In this document: positions 20,841 through 32,591 of the stretch, one piece after another
How the letters are laid out: each line of letters begins with the position of its first letter
Position numbering within the stretch: the stretch's first letter is position 1
Source of the DNA: Nereocystis luetkeana
Lineage: Eukaryota; Sar; Phaeophyceae; Laminariales; Laminariaceae
Length of the DNA: 64,000 bases
Direction: 5' to 3'
Assembly: GCA_031213475.1 (NCBI GenBank)
Contig: JARUPZ010000018.1
Coordinates: forward strand, 8,940,406 to 9,004,405
Translations under genes and position numbers: made by a program
The notes under the pieces: model-generated
What the model saw: the letters and a program-made list of their open reading frames with translations, nothing else
Database searches by the model: none
What the model was told of the DNA's origin: nothing

Positions 20841-22977
20841 TACTTGGAATGAGCACTGGGTTGCTTGTGCTGCGGTGTTCGTACAAGGGTGAATTAACGG
20901 GTAGTATTCCATTCCGGGAATGGTCCCAATCTTGAAAAATTAAAAAATAAGATATTTTTTATGGATGAAAATGATTGAAACCTTTCCGAGTAGTTTTTTT
21001 GCCCCGAGAAAAATTGGGAGGTAGGCTTCTGGAGGGGGGTACAGGTTAGCCGTCGAGTTTCCTTTTGTTAGCGGTTAGCGGTGGGGGCGGTGACGGTGGG
21101 GGTCCCTACAGAGCACGGAACACAACAGGTGAGAAGTTGCGGAGGAGCAAAACCTATGTATGCTTTTTGCTCCGCGTTTGTCTGTTTTTTTCTCGAAAGA
21201 CAAGCACGCCTTTTTTGTTTTTCTTGTTACGTATTGGTGCCGGAGAGACACTCCCTGCCTGGCGTAATTATTAGAGCCTTTCGCCCGCTATGAAAGTAAA
21301 CGGGTGTCTTGTGTGGTATTGCCTACTTTATAGTGGTGGTGGTGATGGTGATGATGTTGGCTGTTTTTGGTTGCTCGTGTGTGTGTGTGTTTTTTTTTTC
21401 TTTCGGTGTTGTTTTTTGCGGTTGTTGTTGTTGCTGTCGTTCTGACGACGTATTATATGTATACCCCGGGACACAAGAAAAAAAAATGACAACGATTTCC
21501 GCTTGGTTGACGGACAGACGGGCGGTCGGTCGATCGGTCGGTCCTGCCTGTCGTTTGTCCTGGCACTGCTGCTGCTGCTGCTGCTGCTGCCTCTCGCCGT
21601 GAGGGTTTTCCTGATTTTGTTGGCGTTTTCGCGGGCAAGACGAAGGCGTGTTTATTCTAGTATTTTTTTTCTTGCCTTTTGGGTTCATGGTGAGGTGCTG
21701 GTGAGAAGGCGGAAATGCCTACTGTTGGAGGGTGGTTGTTGGGTTATGTACGGAATGCAAAGGGCGTTTATAGTGAGGGGGGAGGGGGAGGCGTGTTTTT
21801 GCTAGTAGGGGGTTCAGGGGACGAAAACGGCGGGAGAGACTATATATGAATCGGTTGTGAGATGAAACGCAACGTAAGTCCATTGGTGGAAGGACGTTTC
21901 TCACTGGTATGTACTGGTCGGAAATATAGTACCCGTTTGATGTTGAATTCAATGTTGAAAGGGGGGTTATATTTACGTCCAGGGTGGTACCATTTACTAA
22001 TCCAGGTGGAGGCGACGACGTTTGTACCCCATCTGTTACGGGGGGGGAGGGGGGGGGAGGGGGGAGGGAGGGGGGGGGGGTGGGTTGGTTTTCTTGTCGT
22101 GGAGTTTTTGAGCCGTTTTGAATCATATGTCATCAGTCTATTGATAGGTGTAGTTTATACATCTATTAATAGTTGTCTAGTGTTTGTTTCAGAAGAGGGC
22201 TGCAAATGCATCACGTGGGCTTCCTTCGTAGCAGCGCTACAGCAGTATTATAGCGTCCCCTTGCTTCAGCTTTTTAGATCAGATCGTCCCGGACAAGAGA
22301 GGCAGAGAGAGAGAGAGAGGGCTTGCGCCGCCTTCTGTGCGATGGTAGCGCGCGGCGCGAAGCTACATTTTTTTTTACGTGACACCAGGTGACACGGGGA
22401 TAGATACCTACTCGCACGCTTCAGGACTTTCGGGATAATGTGCCGTTTTTATTTAGATCGACGTTACTTACAGCAGTACAATAGTATTTCCGTTAATTTC
22501 TGGTTTTGGTCTTTGTTTTTTTGTTTCGTGGTTGGAAGTTTGAGTATCGTTTTTTTTTGTTTTTGTTTTGCGTAATTAGTTCCGACTTGATTTCAATTTT
22601 CTTTTAGTTCAGATTTTTTCGTTTCCGGTTTATTTTTTCCCCCCGGTTGAAGCAGTGGCAACCCGGGTTTTTCCTTCCCGTTTTTGTTTGTGCGCGCATT
22701 TTGTATGCCTCGGTCTCTTGCCGGACCAAGTAGCCAAATGCGGAGGGACACATTAATCAGAACCCGAAAGTGGTCTGCAAACACACTGGGATACACCCCT
22801 CTGGCCGGAAATATAAGGAATGTTTCAGCACTAATATCAATCCCAAGCAGTCCTTATGTTTTGGGTCAGTGATGTGGTTTTCGGGTCCGTCGTGGGTTCT
22901 GATTATGACAGCCCCTCCTATTGGAGCATTCGCGGGTCCATTACATCTTCCTCGAGCTCGTTGATTTTGATTGGTGG

Positions 22978-22980
22978 ATG

Positions 22981-23012
<32 letters not shown>

Positions 23013-23013
23013 C
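22978..23013. repeat. (TTGA)n microsatellite
   Basis: About eight GATT/TTGA units. Confidence 0.9.
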
Positions 23014-23369
23014 GCTGATCGATAAAAACCGTCGTCGTTTTTCCGCCTCTTTTTTTTTTTTTTTTCGTGGAAGACGCGTAGCACCGGCTAGCCTTTTCTA
23101 TCCTCGAGAGAAAAAACAGAAGTAGATTCGTGTTAAGGAACGATGTGCGTTCGCGCCTGTTCGATGTGTGCTTCCAGGAGTTCGAGCGGAGCGGTGCATT
23201 TATTTATTTTTATTTTTGTAGGGATAGAAGCACCTCTAGTCTATATATAGCGGCAGCGACGCGTCTTGAGCGAGATTTTATTTCCAGTCTTGTTTTCCGT
23301 CGCCTCGTGCTTGATACAAGAAGTTAGACCGAATCGTGGAGGCATCATACTACTACGCAGCCGATTGGT

Positions 23370-23570
23370 GCAAATATATCTTACAATAATCAGCTGATTG
23401 GAAGATATCAGTGTACCGTACAATAAGCAGCTGATTGGTGGGCGTATCGTGCAATACGCAGCTGATTGGTGCGGGTATCGTGCAATAAGCAGCTGATTGG
23501 TGGAGATGTCATACAATTAACAGCTGATTGGTGTTGGCATCGTACGGTATGTAGCTGATTGGTGGGGGTG
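23370..23570. repeat. ~31-bp tandem repeat with CAGCTGATTGGTG core
   Basis: Seven or so units, each with AGCTGATTGGTG followed by a variable 15-18 bp 'ggtatcgtgcaataagc'-type part. The variation is gradual, so this is a degenerate minisatellite rather than a spacer array. Confidence 0.85.
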
Positions 23571-23794
23571 TATGTTAGCCAAGGCTGATAAAGTCATAGC
23601 ATAGCTTTGCGTAGAGTCGACGAGACGCCTCACATGTCCTGTCCACACTATTAATATTATACTACGAATACTTCACCCGGAGGAGTTCGTTGTACGTTCG
23701 TGTGGTTCCAATGTTTTTGTACTGCCCCTCCGCCGTCGGGCAGTTCCTGGCATCCATCTGGCATCGTTATGTTTTATGTGTTCCTTGCGCCATT

Positions 23795-24020
23795 GATGAT
23801 GGATAGATCATCTACAGATAGATCATGATGTAGATCATCCAGTTCCTCACCTGCCGCTGTGAGGGGTTGTACAGGATGTACATGCATAGTACGCATCCGA
23901 CCCCGAGGAAACTTGTCCTGCTGCTGCTACTACTACAGTAGACCATGCTGATTGTACGGCTCCCACCCGGCAATATGATTGAGCTCTACCGTAGATCACG
24001 CAAGTGATCGTCGGGAAAAA
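23795..24020. mobile_element. GATC-rich element, family A
   Basis: Contains 'gatagatcatctacagatag', 'cctcacctgccgctgtgag', 'tacaggatgtacatg', 'ggctcccacccggcaa' and 'gatcacgcaagtgatcg', collinear with the copies at 12858 and 25800. Confidence 0.65.
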
Positions 24021-24239
24021 TACAGTAGATCTGCCTTGAAAAAGTCTAAATCGTGGAGTGGGAATATATTATCTCGTCCAAGGTGTGAACACTCCTGTTT
24101 ATCCATCACGTTCGACCGAAAATTTCTCGTACGTACGTAGACCGTGTTAACACCCACCCTCCGGCGGATTTTCGTAGCTTGATTGTCTCGGAATCGGGGA
24201 GAGTCCGAACGCCGAGTGGTATACATACATGTATGTGCG

Positions 24240-24605
24240 GGGTACGTACTATGGAAACATCTCGACGAGATATTTCGGAAAGACCTCGACGAGATAGTTT
24301 GGAAAAAGATGTCGGCGAGATAGTTTGGAAATATCTTGACGAGATTAATCGGAAAGATCTCGACGAGATAAATCGGAAAGATCTCGACGGAAATCATCGG
24401 AAAGATTTCGACGCATCTCGACGAGATCTATCTGTCGGAAAGATCTCGACGAGATATTTACAAAGCCGCCACATTTGTTTGTGTTTGTGTGTACCCCCCT
24501 TGGGTTGGAGAAGCTCAGCTTTGGAAATTCATCACAGGGGGGGTGTTATCTCACCACCCGGGTGTTATATTATCACCCCCCTGTGATACGGTAGTGTGGT
24601 CATAC
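24240..24605 (+). mobile_element. Composite repeat, family H (CTCGACGAGAT satellite plus TATCACCCCC end)
   Basis: Tandem 'gaaagatctcgacgagata' units (24250-24460) are followed by 'tgtgtaccccccttgggttg' and a terminal 'gtgttatattatcacccccc'. The same order is seen at 53720-54035, and a reverse partial copy lies at 26235-26480, so it behaves as one dispersed unit. Confidence 0.6.
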
Positions 24606-24639
24606 ATACGGGTGAAGTCTATGCCAAAGACACTTTATG

Positions 24640-24736
24640 TTAACCCCTTTAGCACCGCAGTCCCGTTTTGGGGACAAACCAGTCAAATTTCAAGTAGTTT
24701 GTCCCCAAAACGGGACTGCGGTTCCAAAGGGGTTAA
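24640..24736. mobile_element. Palindromic MITE, family D
   Basis: Outer arms TTAACCCCTTT / AAAGGGGTTAA, inner arms CCGCAGTCCCGTTTTGGGGA / TCCCCAAAACGGGACTGCGG. It is followed by a C-run at 24750-24769. Confidence 0.9.
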
Positions 24737-24879
24737 CCCCTTTTGTAACCCCCCCCCCCCCCCCCCCCACCTAGATAGCGATCAAAGCAATGGTTGATAA
24801 CTTCATTCAGTGTCATCAACCATCTACGAGGAGCAGTATACGGACAGAAACGATCACGTTGCGCCTGTGCCGTAGACGC

Positions 24880-25125
24880 ATTCTACTATAGAGGTAGCAC
24901 ATTTCCGCTATATATTTTTTTCCGAATAAAGGGACCCCATAACCCCAAAACCGTCGGGATGCCAATCTTGCTTCGAAAAATGAAGTTTTTTTTTTGTATA
25001 CTTGGACCGCGGGATTATTCTTCGGAAAGCAATTCGATTCTCCTGAAGTCAGTTTTCGGATGAGGTATGGAGCTCCTCAAGTGAGGAGCCTCAGAAAAAT
25101 TAGGGTGAACCTCTATCGTAGAGCG
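24880..25125 (+). mobile_element. ~250-bp TIR element, family I
   Basis: The left end is TTCTACTATAGAGGTAGCAC and the right end GGTGAACCTCTATCGTAGAG, imperfect inverted repeats. The interior has 'aatgaagttt', 'gaggtatggagctcctcaag' and 'gaggagcctcagaaaaatta'. Collinear copies lie at 27480 (inverted) and 28010. Confidence 0.75.
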
Positions 25126-25484
25126 CCTCCGTACGACTCCTTACGATGTACCCAGGGTAGTTATTATTTGTCACGAAATATTTTTTTTACAAGGAAAACT
25201 GATTGTAAGTCTGTCGCAGTCTTGAGACAAGCAAGACAAAAAAACATGAACATTTTTTTTTTTTCCAGAAAACGTGACATGATAACGCCAACTCTTTACG
25301 AAACAACTGTCACGAATCGTCCTTTTCTCCGCGTTTGTTTGAAACTGCCGCCCTTTTACTGCTTGCTGCAGCACATACCGAGCGTATACGTACCCTATCA
25401 TATCATAGGTAGACACCTCCTGCGCCATGATCGATCGTGGTTGGATATCGTGCACGCAACTCGGAAAAATATCGGTATTTTACC

Positions 25485-25570
25485 CCTCCCTGTAGCTCAC
25501 TCAGTAAATAACACCTTTACATTTGACGTCGTCCAGGTCACGGGTTCGAACCTCACTTCGATCGCTTCCT
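25485..25570 (+). other. tRNA-like sequence (possible Pol III boxes)
   Basis: 'ctgtagctcactcagtaa' resembles an A box and 'cacgggttcgaacctcac' a B box, about 45 bases apart. A second partial copy of the 5' half ('cctatagctcagtagataac') lies at 25762. The stems do not close into a full cloverleaf, so a tRNA-derived element or pseudogene is more likely than a tRNA gene. Confidence 0.35.
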
Positions 25571-25799
25571 TTACAGAAACGCTTGCTGCGCGTGCATCCC
25601 TAAAAACACATTTCCCTGGTTCCCCAGGTAACGAAACGAAGCGGGTAGGTCAGCGTACAGTGGTATGTGTACGGTTCTGACGCCCCAAAAGATCCCGCCG
25701 TTTAGAGGGGGGGGAAGTGTTATAAGGATAACCCTGGGCTGGGTAATCGATCTATTATTTTACCCCTATAGCTCAGTAGATAACACCTTCACGCGCATC

Positions 25800-26150
25800 A
25801 TCAACAGATGGATCATCTGTATGACGTACCATTTTTTACCCTAAATATAACGAACTTTTATATTGATGTTAATACTCGAACGCTACTTATATTTTGAGAC
25901 AGAGTGGCAGTTCCTAACCTGCCGATATGGTATGCTGTACGGGATCTCTATAGTACAGTGCATATCCAACTCAGGAAAGTTGTCTTAGAGCATGCAGATT
26001 AAATACGGCTCGCACCCACAGAAGCACGAGCTATGTAGATCATACAGATCACACAGATCGAACAGATCCTACTGATCATCTGCCCTGAAATATCTAGATC
26101 ATGAACTGTGGGAATGATCTGTATGATATGTCCCACATGTGATATCGAAG
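25800..26150. mobile_element. GATC-rich element, family A
   Basis: Contains 'cagttcctaacctgccgat', 'gggatctctatagtacagtg', 'catatccaactc', 'ggctcgcacccacag', four consecutive 'cagatc' words and a decayed right end 'gatatgtcccacatgtg'. Confidence 0.65.
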
Positions 26151-26234
26151 GGTCAGGCAAGACAGACAGGAAAAATAATTTCCAAAATGGAGACCCGCCA
26201 AGCCGACAACGGAGTATATATACGGTATGACACT

Positions 26235-26480
26235 ATACTATCACACTAGGGTGATAAGATAACACACCCCCTGGGACGAATTTCAGACCCGTTTTCCTCC
26301 AAAACATGCCTTAAGGGGCGTACACAACGCAAATGGCGGCTTTGGAAAGATTTCGTCGAGAAGGTTGCATAGACGCATCGCTCGGCGTATTCAGTACGCC
26401 CTCTCCGTTATCGAGAAACCCAGCTTTCTTTGAAAATCGTCCGAGGGGGTGTTTGGTCTTGCGTGTTACCACTTTGGGCG
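26235..26480 (-). mobile_element. Family H repeat, inverted partial copy
   Basis: On plus it begins 'tatcacactagggtgataag' and 'ataacacaccccctgg' and ends 'tcgtccgagggggtgttt', the reverse of the 51.5- and 53.7-kb ends. Confidence 0.45.
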
Positions 26481-26509
26481 GAAATGTAAGGGCAAAATAT
26501 CCATACTAT

Positions 26510-26612
26510 TACGGGGGACCATAGTTAATAGGACCTGTGGTTTACATAAAAACCTATATATTTAACCATTTCTACGAACAATGTTTGGTCCTATTGACTG
26601 TGGTCCCCCGTA
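26510..26612. mobile_element. Hairpin MITE, family C
   Basis: TACGGGGGACCATAGTTAAT at the left and ATTGACTGTGGTCCCCCGTA at the right, flanked by ATT/ATA. Confidence 0.9.
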
Positions 26613-27088
26613 ATAAACGATTCTTAAATTTCCGTCCAGGTTGGTATGAGGTAACAATAACCCTTAAGAAGAGGCCCTTACGGATAAAAAGGGGCAAACG
26701 CAACGACGACCAGTGAGTGAGTGAGTGAGTGAGTGAGTTGTTGGAAGACGCTTACTTCTTTTTGTCTGTTCTATTGAACGACGCAGAAAGTCAGTGTACG
26801 TCTCACGATCGCTCGGTGTCATGGTGTCATCACACCCATCTGCGAGCGAGTCTCTCTTCACGAGACGCATCAATCATCATCAGCCACACTCCACCATGAG
26901 TGAGCGCTTGATGTTATCGACGGTCTGGCGTGGGCGTGCGTGCCGCCCGTAACACGGCGAGTGCCTATACCATACCAGGTATACTTCGAAGTATGTGACG
27001 TTCCCGGCGCTGTCGTACAACTCATCGAACTCATCGATTACAGTTTGCGTTGGCATACCCCGTACTACAGTAGCTAACCTCTACCGTA

Positions 27089-27182
27089 AACCCCTTTTAG
27101 AACCGCAGTCCCGTTTTGGGGACAAACCAGTCAAATTACAAGTAGTTTGTCCCCAAAACGGGACCGCAGTCCTAAGCGGGGA
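27089..27182. mobile_element. Palindromic MITE, family D
   Basis: AACCGCAGTCCCGTTTTGGG paired with CCCAAAACGGGACCGCAGTC; outer arms CCCCTTTT / AAGCGGGG. Confidence 0.9.
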
Positions 27183-27186
27183 AATA

Positions 27187-27360
27187 ACTTCGGTGATACC
27201 AACCATATCTACGCGAGCAGAGCACAGCGTGAGCGCCCCACCACAGCAGAGTTGCTGTACGGACAAGATCATGTTGCGGCCGCCGTGTCGTACGACTCCC
27301 CTTGCCTTCAACCATTTTAACTCGGGACACCAACCCTTGTATGTATCATCCCCCAATCAC
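27187..27360. mobile_element. Interspersed repeat family J
   Basis: Contains 'gtgataccaaccatatct', 'cggacaagatcatgttgcgg', 'cgccgtgtcgtacgactc' and 'ccaacccttgtatg', matching 61760-61945 and, in truncated form, 24785-24880 and 60235-60310. Confidence 0.55.
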
Positions 27361-27479
27361 CAATCACGCAGTAACCGTTGCCATAGTCGTCACATTTCAC
27401 GGTCAATTTTCCACTACTATCTCACGTCCTGGACGGGTCAGCAACAGCCACCGCAGGTCCTGGACTGCTTCACGGAGGC

Positions 27480-27733
27480 GTTCTACGATATATAGAGGTT
27501 CACCCTAAATTGTCTTGAGGCTCCTTACCTGAGGAGCTTCACACCTCACCCGAAAACAGACCTCGGGAAAAAAATCGAATTGTGTGCCGATGAAGTAATC
27601 CCATAGACCAAGTACACCAAACTTCATCTGTCGAAACAAGATTGGCCTTGCGACGATTTTAGGTTTGAGGCGTCCCGTCATTCAGAAAAAAAAAACTAGC
27701 GGAAATGTGCTACCTTTATCGTAGAACGCGACT
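27480..27733 (-). mobile_element. ~250-bp TIR element, family I (inverted)
   Basis: On plus: TTCTACGATATATAGAGGTT at the left and 'gtgctacctttatcgtagaa' at the right. It is the reverse complement of the copies at 24880 and 28010. Confidence 0.75.
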
Positions 27734-28009
27734 TCGATACGGGCGATATGCCGCGATCAAAATCGCCCGTCGTCACTATTTTGTCCGGCTCTCCTCAGAG
27801 GATTTTTGTTTGCTGTTTTTGTTGTCTACTCACATACCAAGCGCGATAAAAGACTGACTTGGTGGATGGAACACATTTACATATTTGTCCGTTGCAGCAC
27901 GTACGCATTGTTTGTGATAAAACTATCACACGCGTGGTCAATCACACATACATACATTCGTACAAGAACAGGTCGTCGTGAAAAGAAAACAGAGTGACCT
28001 CGTTTCGAC

Positions 28010-28262
28010 GCGTTATACGATAGATAAGAGGTAGCACATTTCCGGGGGGGTTTTCCTGAACGACGGCCTTCCTTAACCCAAAATCGTCGGAAAGCCGTAT
28101 CTTGTTCCGAAAAATGACGTGTGTGTATACTTGGGCCATGGGATTATTCACTGGGATGCGACTTGATTTTTGCTGCAGTCAGTGATCGGGTGAGGTATGG
28201 AGCTTCTGAAGTGAGGAGCCTCAGAAAAATTAGGGTCTACCTCCATAATATCGTAGAACGCC
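28010..28262 (+). mobile_element. ~250-bp TIR element, family I
   Basis: From 'atacgatagataagaggtag' to 'gggtctacctccataatatc'. Includes the shared 'gaggtatggagcttctgaag' and 'gaggagcctcagaaaaatta'. Confidence 0.75.
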
Positions 28263-28401
28263 TCTTTGATGGGAGTTTGTTTTCATGTATAGACCTTGAT
28301 TTACCAAAGGTGTGTTCCAACCTCTTATCGTAACCTTTGTTCCCAAAAGGTGGATCCATCTGATCTGATAACGATATTGTAAATCAACTATTCCTGTCTG
28401 T

Positions 28402-28510
28402 CAAACCCTTTCGGAACTGCAGTCCCATTTGGGGGACAACACCGCTCAAATTCCAAGCAGTTTGTCCTCAAAACGGGACTGCAGTTAGTTCTACTACTCT
28501 GAATGGGTTA
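28402..28510. mobile_element. Palindromic MITE, family D
   Basis: ACTGCAGTCCCATTTGGGGG paired with CCTCAAAACGGGACTGCAGT. The right arm has a small insertion. Confidence 0.85.
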
Positions 28511-28965
28511 CGGGATTATTTCATGCAGGAAGTGTTGGACTGCATAAAGCCTCATGGCTCGACCGCGATGGTCCCAACCAAATCTTCTTACCCCTTTCTT
28601 TGGTGACCACCGGCCTAGCCTACTACCGCAGAGCGGAGCCCCGTGTCAACTGACCTCACCCAACCAAGTACCCCGACGAAAAAAAAAACGGGGGCGACTC
28701 CACCACACGAGGAGGCTCATCGTGTACGTCCCGTGTATACGTGTACACAACGGTTCATATTTTATTGCTGTAGTATTTTCATAGTTTACAGATTTTGGAG
28801 TACAAAACACATATTCGAGGCGTCTCAACCATTCTGCCCAAAACAACATATGCTGTGGCACAAAGAAGCATCACAACTTCCACGAAGAACTACCTAAGAA
28901 CAGGCGCGTGTGCAGATTTCGCGTTTGTTCTTCCCTTGCTCCCGATTACTCTGACCCCCCCCTAC

Positions 28966-29022
28966 GGCCATGGATAATATATCGAGTACATCTCTCCTAT
29001 CGGGTACCCCCCCCCCCACCCC
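28966..29022 (+). mobile_element. C-tailed element, family E/F (3' fragment)
   Basis: 'tacggccatggataatatat' followed by 'cgagtacatctctcctatcg' and 'ggtacccccccccccacccc'; it lacks the 5' part. Confidence 0.6.
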
Positions 29023-29167
29023 AACTTATCAATAAAACACCAATGAGTGTTTTTTTTTCTTCCACGAAAAAAAAAAAACATTCGCATGGCGATTGTTTTC
29101 GTTCACGCAACGACGACTACTTTTTTTGCTACTACAGTACGACTAGACATCGTCTCGACACTACCTG

Positions 29168-29262
29168 ACCCTTTTAACGCAAACTACAGCCCCATTTAGG
29201 GCACAAATTACTCAAATTTCAAGCACTGCGTCCCCAAAACGGGACCGCGGCACTAAAAGGGT
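29168..29262. mobile_element. Palindromic MITE, family D
   Basis: Outer arms ACCCTTTTAACG / CACTAAAAGGGT; more diverged inner arms 'ctacagccccatttagggca' and 'cgtccccaaaacgggaccgc'. Confidence 0.85.
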
Positions 29263-29379
29263 GTTGTCGGTGCGACAGTTAGTACGACATACCCCTCAGA
29301 AAGAATCAACCAAAAAAACAACCAGCCCATCCTCAGCACCCGCCACCCCCACCACCTTGCCACCAGATCCCACGATTGC

Positions 29380-29545
29380 TTGCACCGTGCACATACATAC
29401 ACGCCGCTGGACCCCTAAAACAACGAACTCCAGCCCACGATTTTTCATACCCCGCATACACACGCCGCTGGCCCCCGAAAAAACAAAACTCCAGCCCACC
29501 ATTTTGTTCAACCCTCTGCACATACATGCCAATCCCGGGCCGCTG
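29380..29545. repeat. ~67-bp degenerate tandem repeat
   Basis: Three diverged units with 'acgccgctggcccc', 'gaactccagcccac' and 'catacatac'. The 126-codon frame that crosses it is a repeat artefact. Confidence 0.6.
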
Positions 29546-30529
29546 AATAACACAAAGACTCCATCCAGCCCCCCCCGAATTTTCGAAGGATTCGACTCAA
29601 CCAAAGCTAAAATCAGCTCGTCAGGCTGTACCGCAATATAGGGTATGTTTGGCTGTTAATATGAATATCTGAACGATCCTTCCTTTTTTGGACAAGAGTG
29701 TGTTATGGCTCGCGCACGACGTAAATAATGGGAACAAAAAAAGCCATCGAAAAAAAAAGCATCTCACATTTCATGCACCATCTAGAATGACGCAACAAAA
29801 AAACACCACGCTCGGTGAATCAATGAAGCAAAGGGTGAAACAAAACACGCACCAGGTACTTTAGTATATCGTATGCATCACACGTACATACTCGTTCGAA
29901 ACATGATAGGAACGAGGAGTGACGCTGCTGCAGGTTGCTTGGTATGCCCACCAACGAAACATGCTACGCAACAGAACAAAGCGCGGCAGCAAACACCAGA
30001 GGGGAGAACGAGGCCATCCACATGCCTTCACACGATTGCCTCCAGGTAAACCAACCGCCCTTCCGCATCGTAAACGCATGTGTTGCTGCTGCAGCACCAA
30101 TAAACTGGTATACCGGTATAATGGCATATCAGTACCAGTATACTGGTACACCCAGCACCAGTATACCGGTATATCAGAGTTACCTATTTTACCTTTTACT
30201 TGGAACTACATACTCTACAAAAACAGTACCGTTGCCCTGTCGTTCTCCATAATTGCTGCACGGAGGCATTTTGGAAAAAAAGCGGAGGGGGCGCCATCGC
30301 AATTAATAAAAGAAAAAACATCGGGCGCAAAAGAAGAAAAACTACAATATATATATATCACGTTTATATATATTGGGAAATTCTGGCCTGGATAACGTGT
30401 GGAACCAACCTCACCTTAACCTTGTCGCTAATACGTACAGCAAAAAATATCCTACCCCAACTCCGAGTAGTTTTGACCCAAAGCCGAGGGTTTTCTAGAG
30501 AGCGATGTCTAAGGCAGCATTCAACACAA

Positions 30530-31115
30530 CCAAGTGATGGATATCGAACGATAATCGAGTTCGATATCGATACACGAATACCAAATCGATGTCGAACGAT
30601 AATTGGTTTCGATGCGATACCGATAGACGATACCGATAAACGAATCGATATCGAACGATATATACTTCGATTCGATATCGATAAACGCAAAGCCAAATCG
30701 ATTTTGAACGATAATAATCGATTTCGATACGATAATCGAGTTCGATACCGTACCGAAAACAAAAAGCCAAATCGATGTCGAACGATAATCGGGTTCGATG
30801 CGATGCGATATCGATATACGAACAACCGAATCGATATCGAACGATTATCTGTTTCGATACGATATCGATAGACGAAATCGACAAACGAAAACCCATATCG
30901 ATATCGAACGATAATAATCGGTTTCGATACGACAAACGAAACACCACATCGATATCCCACGATAATATGGTTCTCGACACGACGTCGACACACGAAACAC
31001 AAAATCAATATCGCGCGATGATCGAGTTGGACACGACATCGACAGAAAAAACAAGTCGATATCGAACAATAATCGATTCCGAAACAATAAAACAGCCCAA
31101 ATCGATGTCGAACGA
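30530..31115. repeat. Minisatellite built from CGATATCG / CGAACGATAATCG
   Basis: About 0.6 kb of degenerate 20-60 bp units made of self-complementary words (ATCGATATCGAT, TCGAACGATAATCG). Long frames on both strands have the same biased composition (Arg/Tyr/Ser/Ile) and are rejected as genes. Confidence 0.9.
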
Positions 31116-31119
31116 AAAT

Positions 31120-32591
31120 CGAGTTCAACACCATGCCGATAAAGAAAAAAGAGATGGAATCGAACGATAGGCGAGTCGAGTCCGGTAAAAAAATCGCTAT
31201 GATATCGATAAGCGATATCGTTCTTCCTCCATAAAAAATACGGGAATGCCAGGGGAACGATGGAGGGCAAAACGCGTTTTGATACATCGAAACTTCGTTG
31301 GAAACTTCGCATATCGAAACTTCCGATACGATATGTATCTAACACCACAAAAAATACATCGCGCGAGCAGGAGTCCCAACTTCCCCCCCATCTCCGGCGC
31401 ATTTTTCTTTTTTGGGGGGGAGGGGGGGCTGCACAAAAATCTTCCGTCACCAAAGCCTAAATTAAGTCAAATACACACGCGCCCCTCTACGCGTCCATGA
31501 TGAAACGCGTCTTCTTCCAAACAGCAAGCAGGCCATCTGAACCTGCGACTAAACTTAGCGGCGACAAGAACACACACCCGCACGCGGGATGCCTTACCGG
31601 AGTCGCAGCAGTTTTTCTAGCACTCCAGGCGGCATGTTCTGTCCCGGACAACACCTAATATACTCGCGAGCGATTTAAAAAAAAAACAAAAACATACAGC
31701 CATCTAAAAATACAAAAAATCGGACTTTTTCCCGGAGAGTTTTCCGTGGAAAACAAAATCGATCGCCCACGCAAGTTATCTATACCACTGCTGCTGTATG
31801 TATTATACTAGACTCAAGCCAAACATTTTCCCGAAAAACATCGCGCAGCCATCTATAATAGCAGAGCAACGAACGAGAGTACTAGCAACGCAGGAAAAAC
31901 TGTACCTGGTAGGTGCTTTACCCCACACAGGCCGAGTCCAACAAAAAGCAGAAATGGTACATTCCTCGCGGATGCAACCGCCACCACCCACCCACCCCAC
32001 CCTCCCGAAAAAGTAAACACATCAAGCACACCCTATAGGGCGTTTTTCCTGCGCGCCGTTTTTCCTGCTGGTCAAGTTTGTTCTTGGAGGAAACTTCTGG
32101 TAACCCCTCATCGCTTGTGGTATACCCGCTCCGCGAATTCAACGTCGAGTGTAGCGAAACGGCCGCTCGCTCGCTTGCGCCGGGCACGGCAGGCAGTTTC
32201 TTTTGAAAGCCTCGTGCTCATCAACACCAACCACACTAAGGAAACATCCCGACCGGCTTTCACCTTCCACCTCCCCCCCCCCCCCCCCGCCTCCTCCCCC
32301 ATCCACCCAGTCCACCACAACACGCTAAACACAAAAACTCTCGACACCCACCCACCCATCTCACCACCACGATCGCAAGCCAACCGCTTTCATCTGCATC
32401 TCCAGCACGCCATCTCTGCCCCCCCTCCCCCCCCTCCCCCCTGCCACCCCTCTTTCCTGGCCCTCTCGCTGCGCATGGCACCGCTTCATTTCGTCACTTG
32501 GAAAAAAAAATCCCAAGACCCGCTCATAAAAATCTTTCAGATGGGGAGAAAAAAAAACAAAAAAACTTGTCGTCCTTCCCGACACAAAAAA
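31120..32591. other. Gene-free region downstream of the glutaredoxin
   Basis: No exon or motif is supported. It holds A-rich and C-rich low-complexity DNA, including a C-run at 32274-32289, which follows the glutaredoxin stop codon on the minus strand and may include its 3' UTR. Confidence 0.5.

Larger units (their letters stand above)
20841..24225. other. Gene-free repeat region
   Basis: No coding exon is supported here. Visible content: A/T-rich DNA at 20930-21000, T-runs, a CTG run at 21567-21590, interrupted poly-G at 22038-22080, a (TTGA)n run at 22978-23013, a ~31-bp tandem repeat at 23370-23570 and a family-A copy at 23795-24020. Open frames such as those at 21503-21805 and 21862-22392 are short, low-complexity and without motif. 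Confidence 0.6.

Noticed and set aside
23370-23570. Regularly spaced repeats resembling a CRISPR array
   Set aside because: The genome is eukaryotic, the 'spacers' are gradual variants of one another, and no cas-like gene is present. It is a minisatellite.
29261-29641. 126-codon Pro/Thr-rich frame
   Set aside because: It follows a degenerate tandem repeat and has no motif or splice context.
30364-31287. 307-codon minus-strand frame
   Set aside because: It lies over the CGATATCG minisatellite; the opposite strand is equally open and the composition is that of the repeat.
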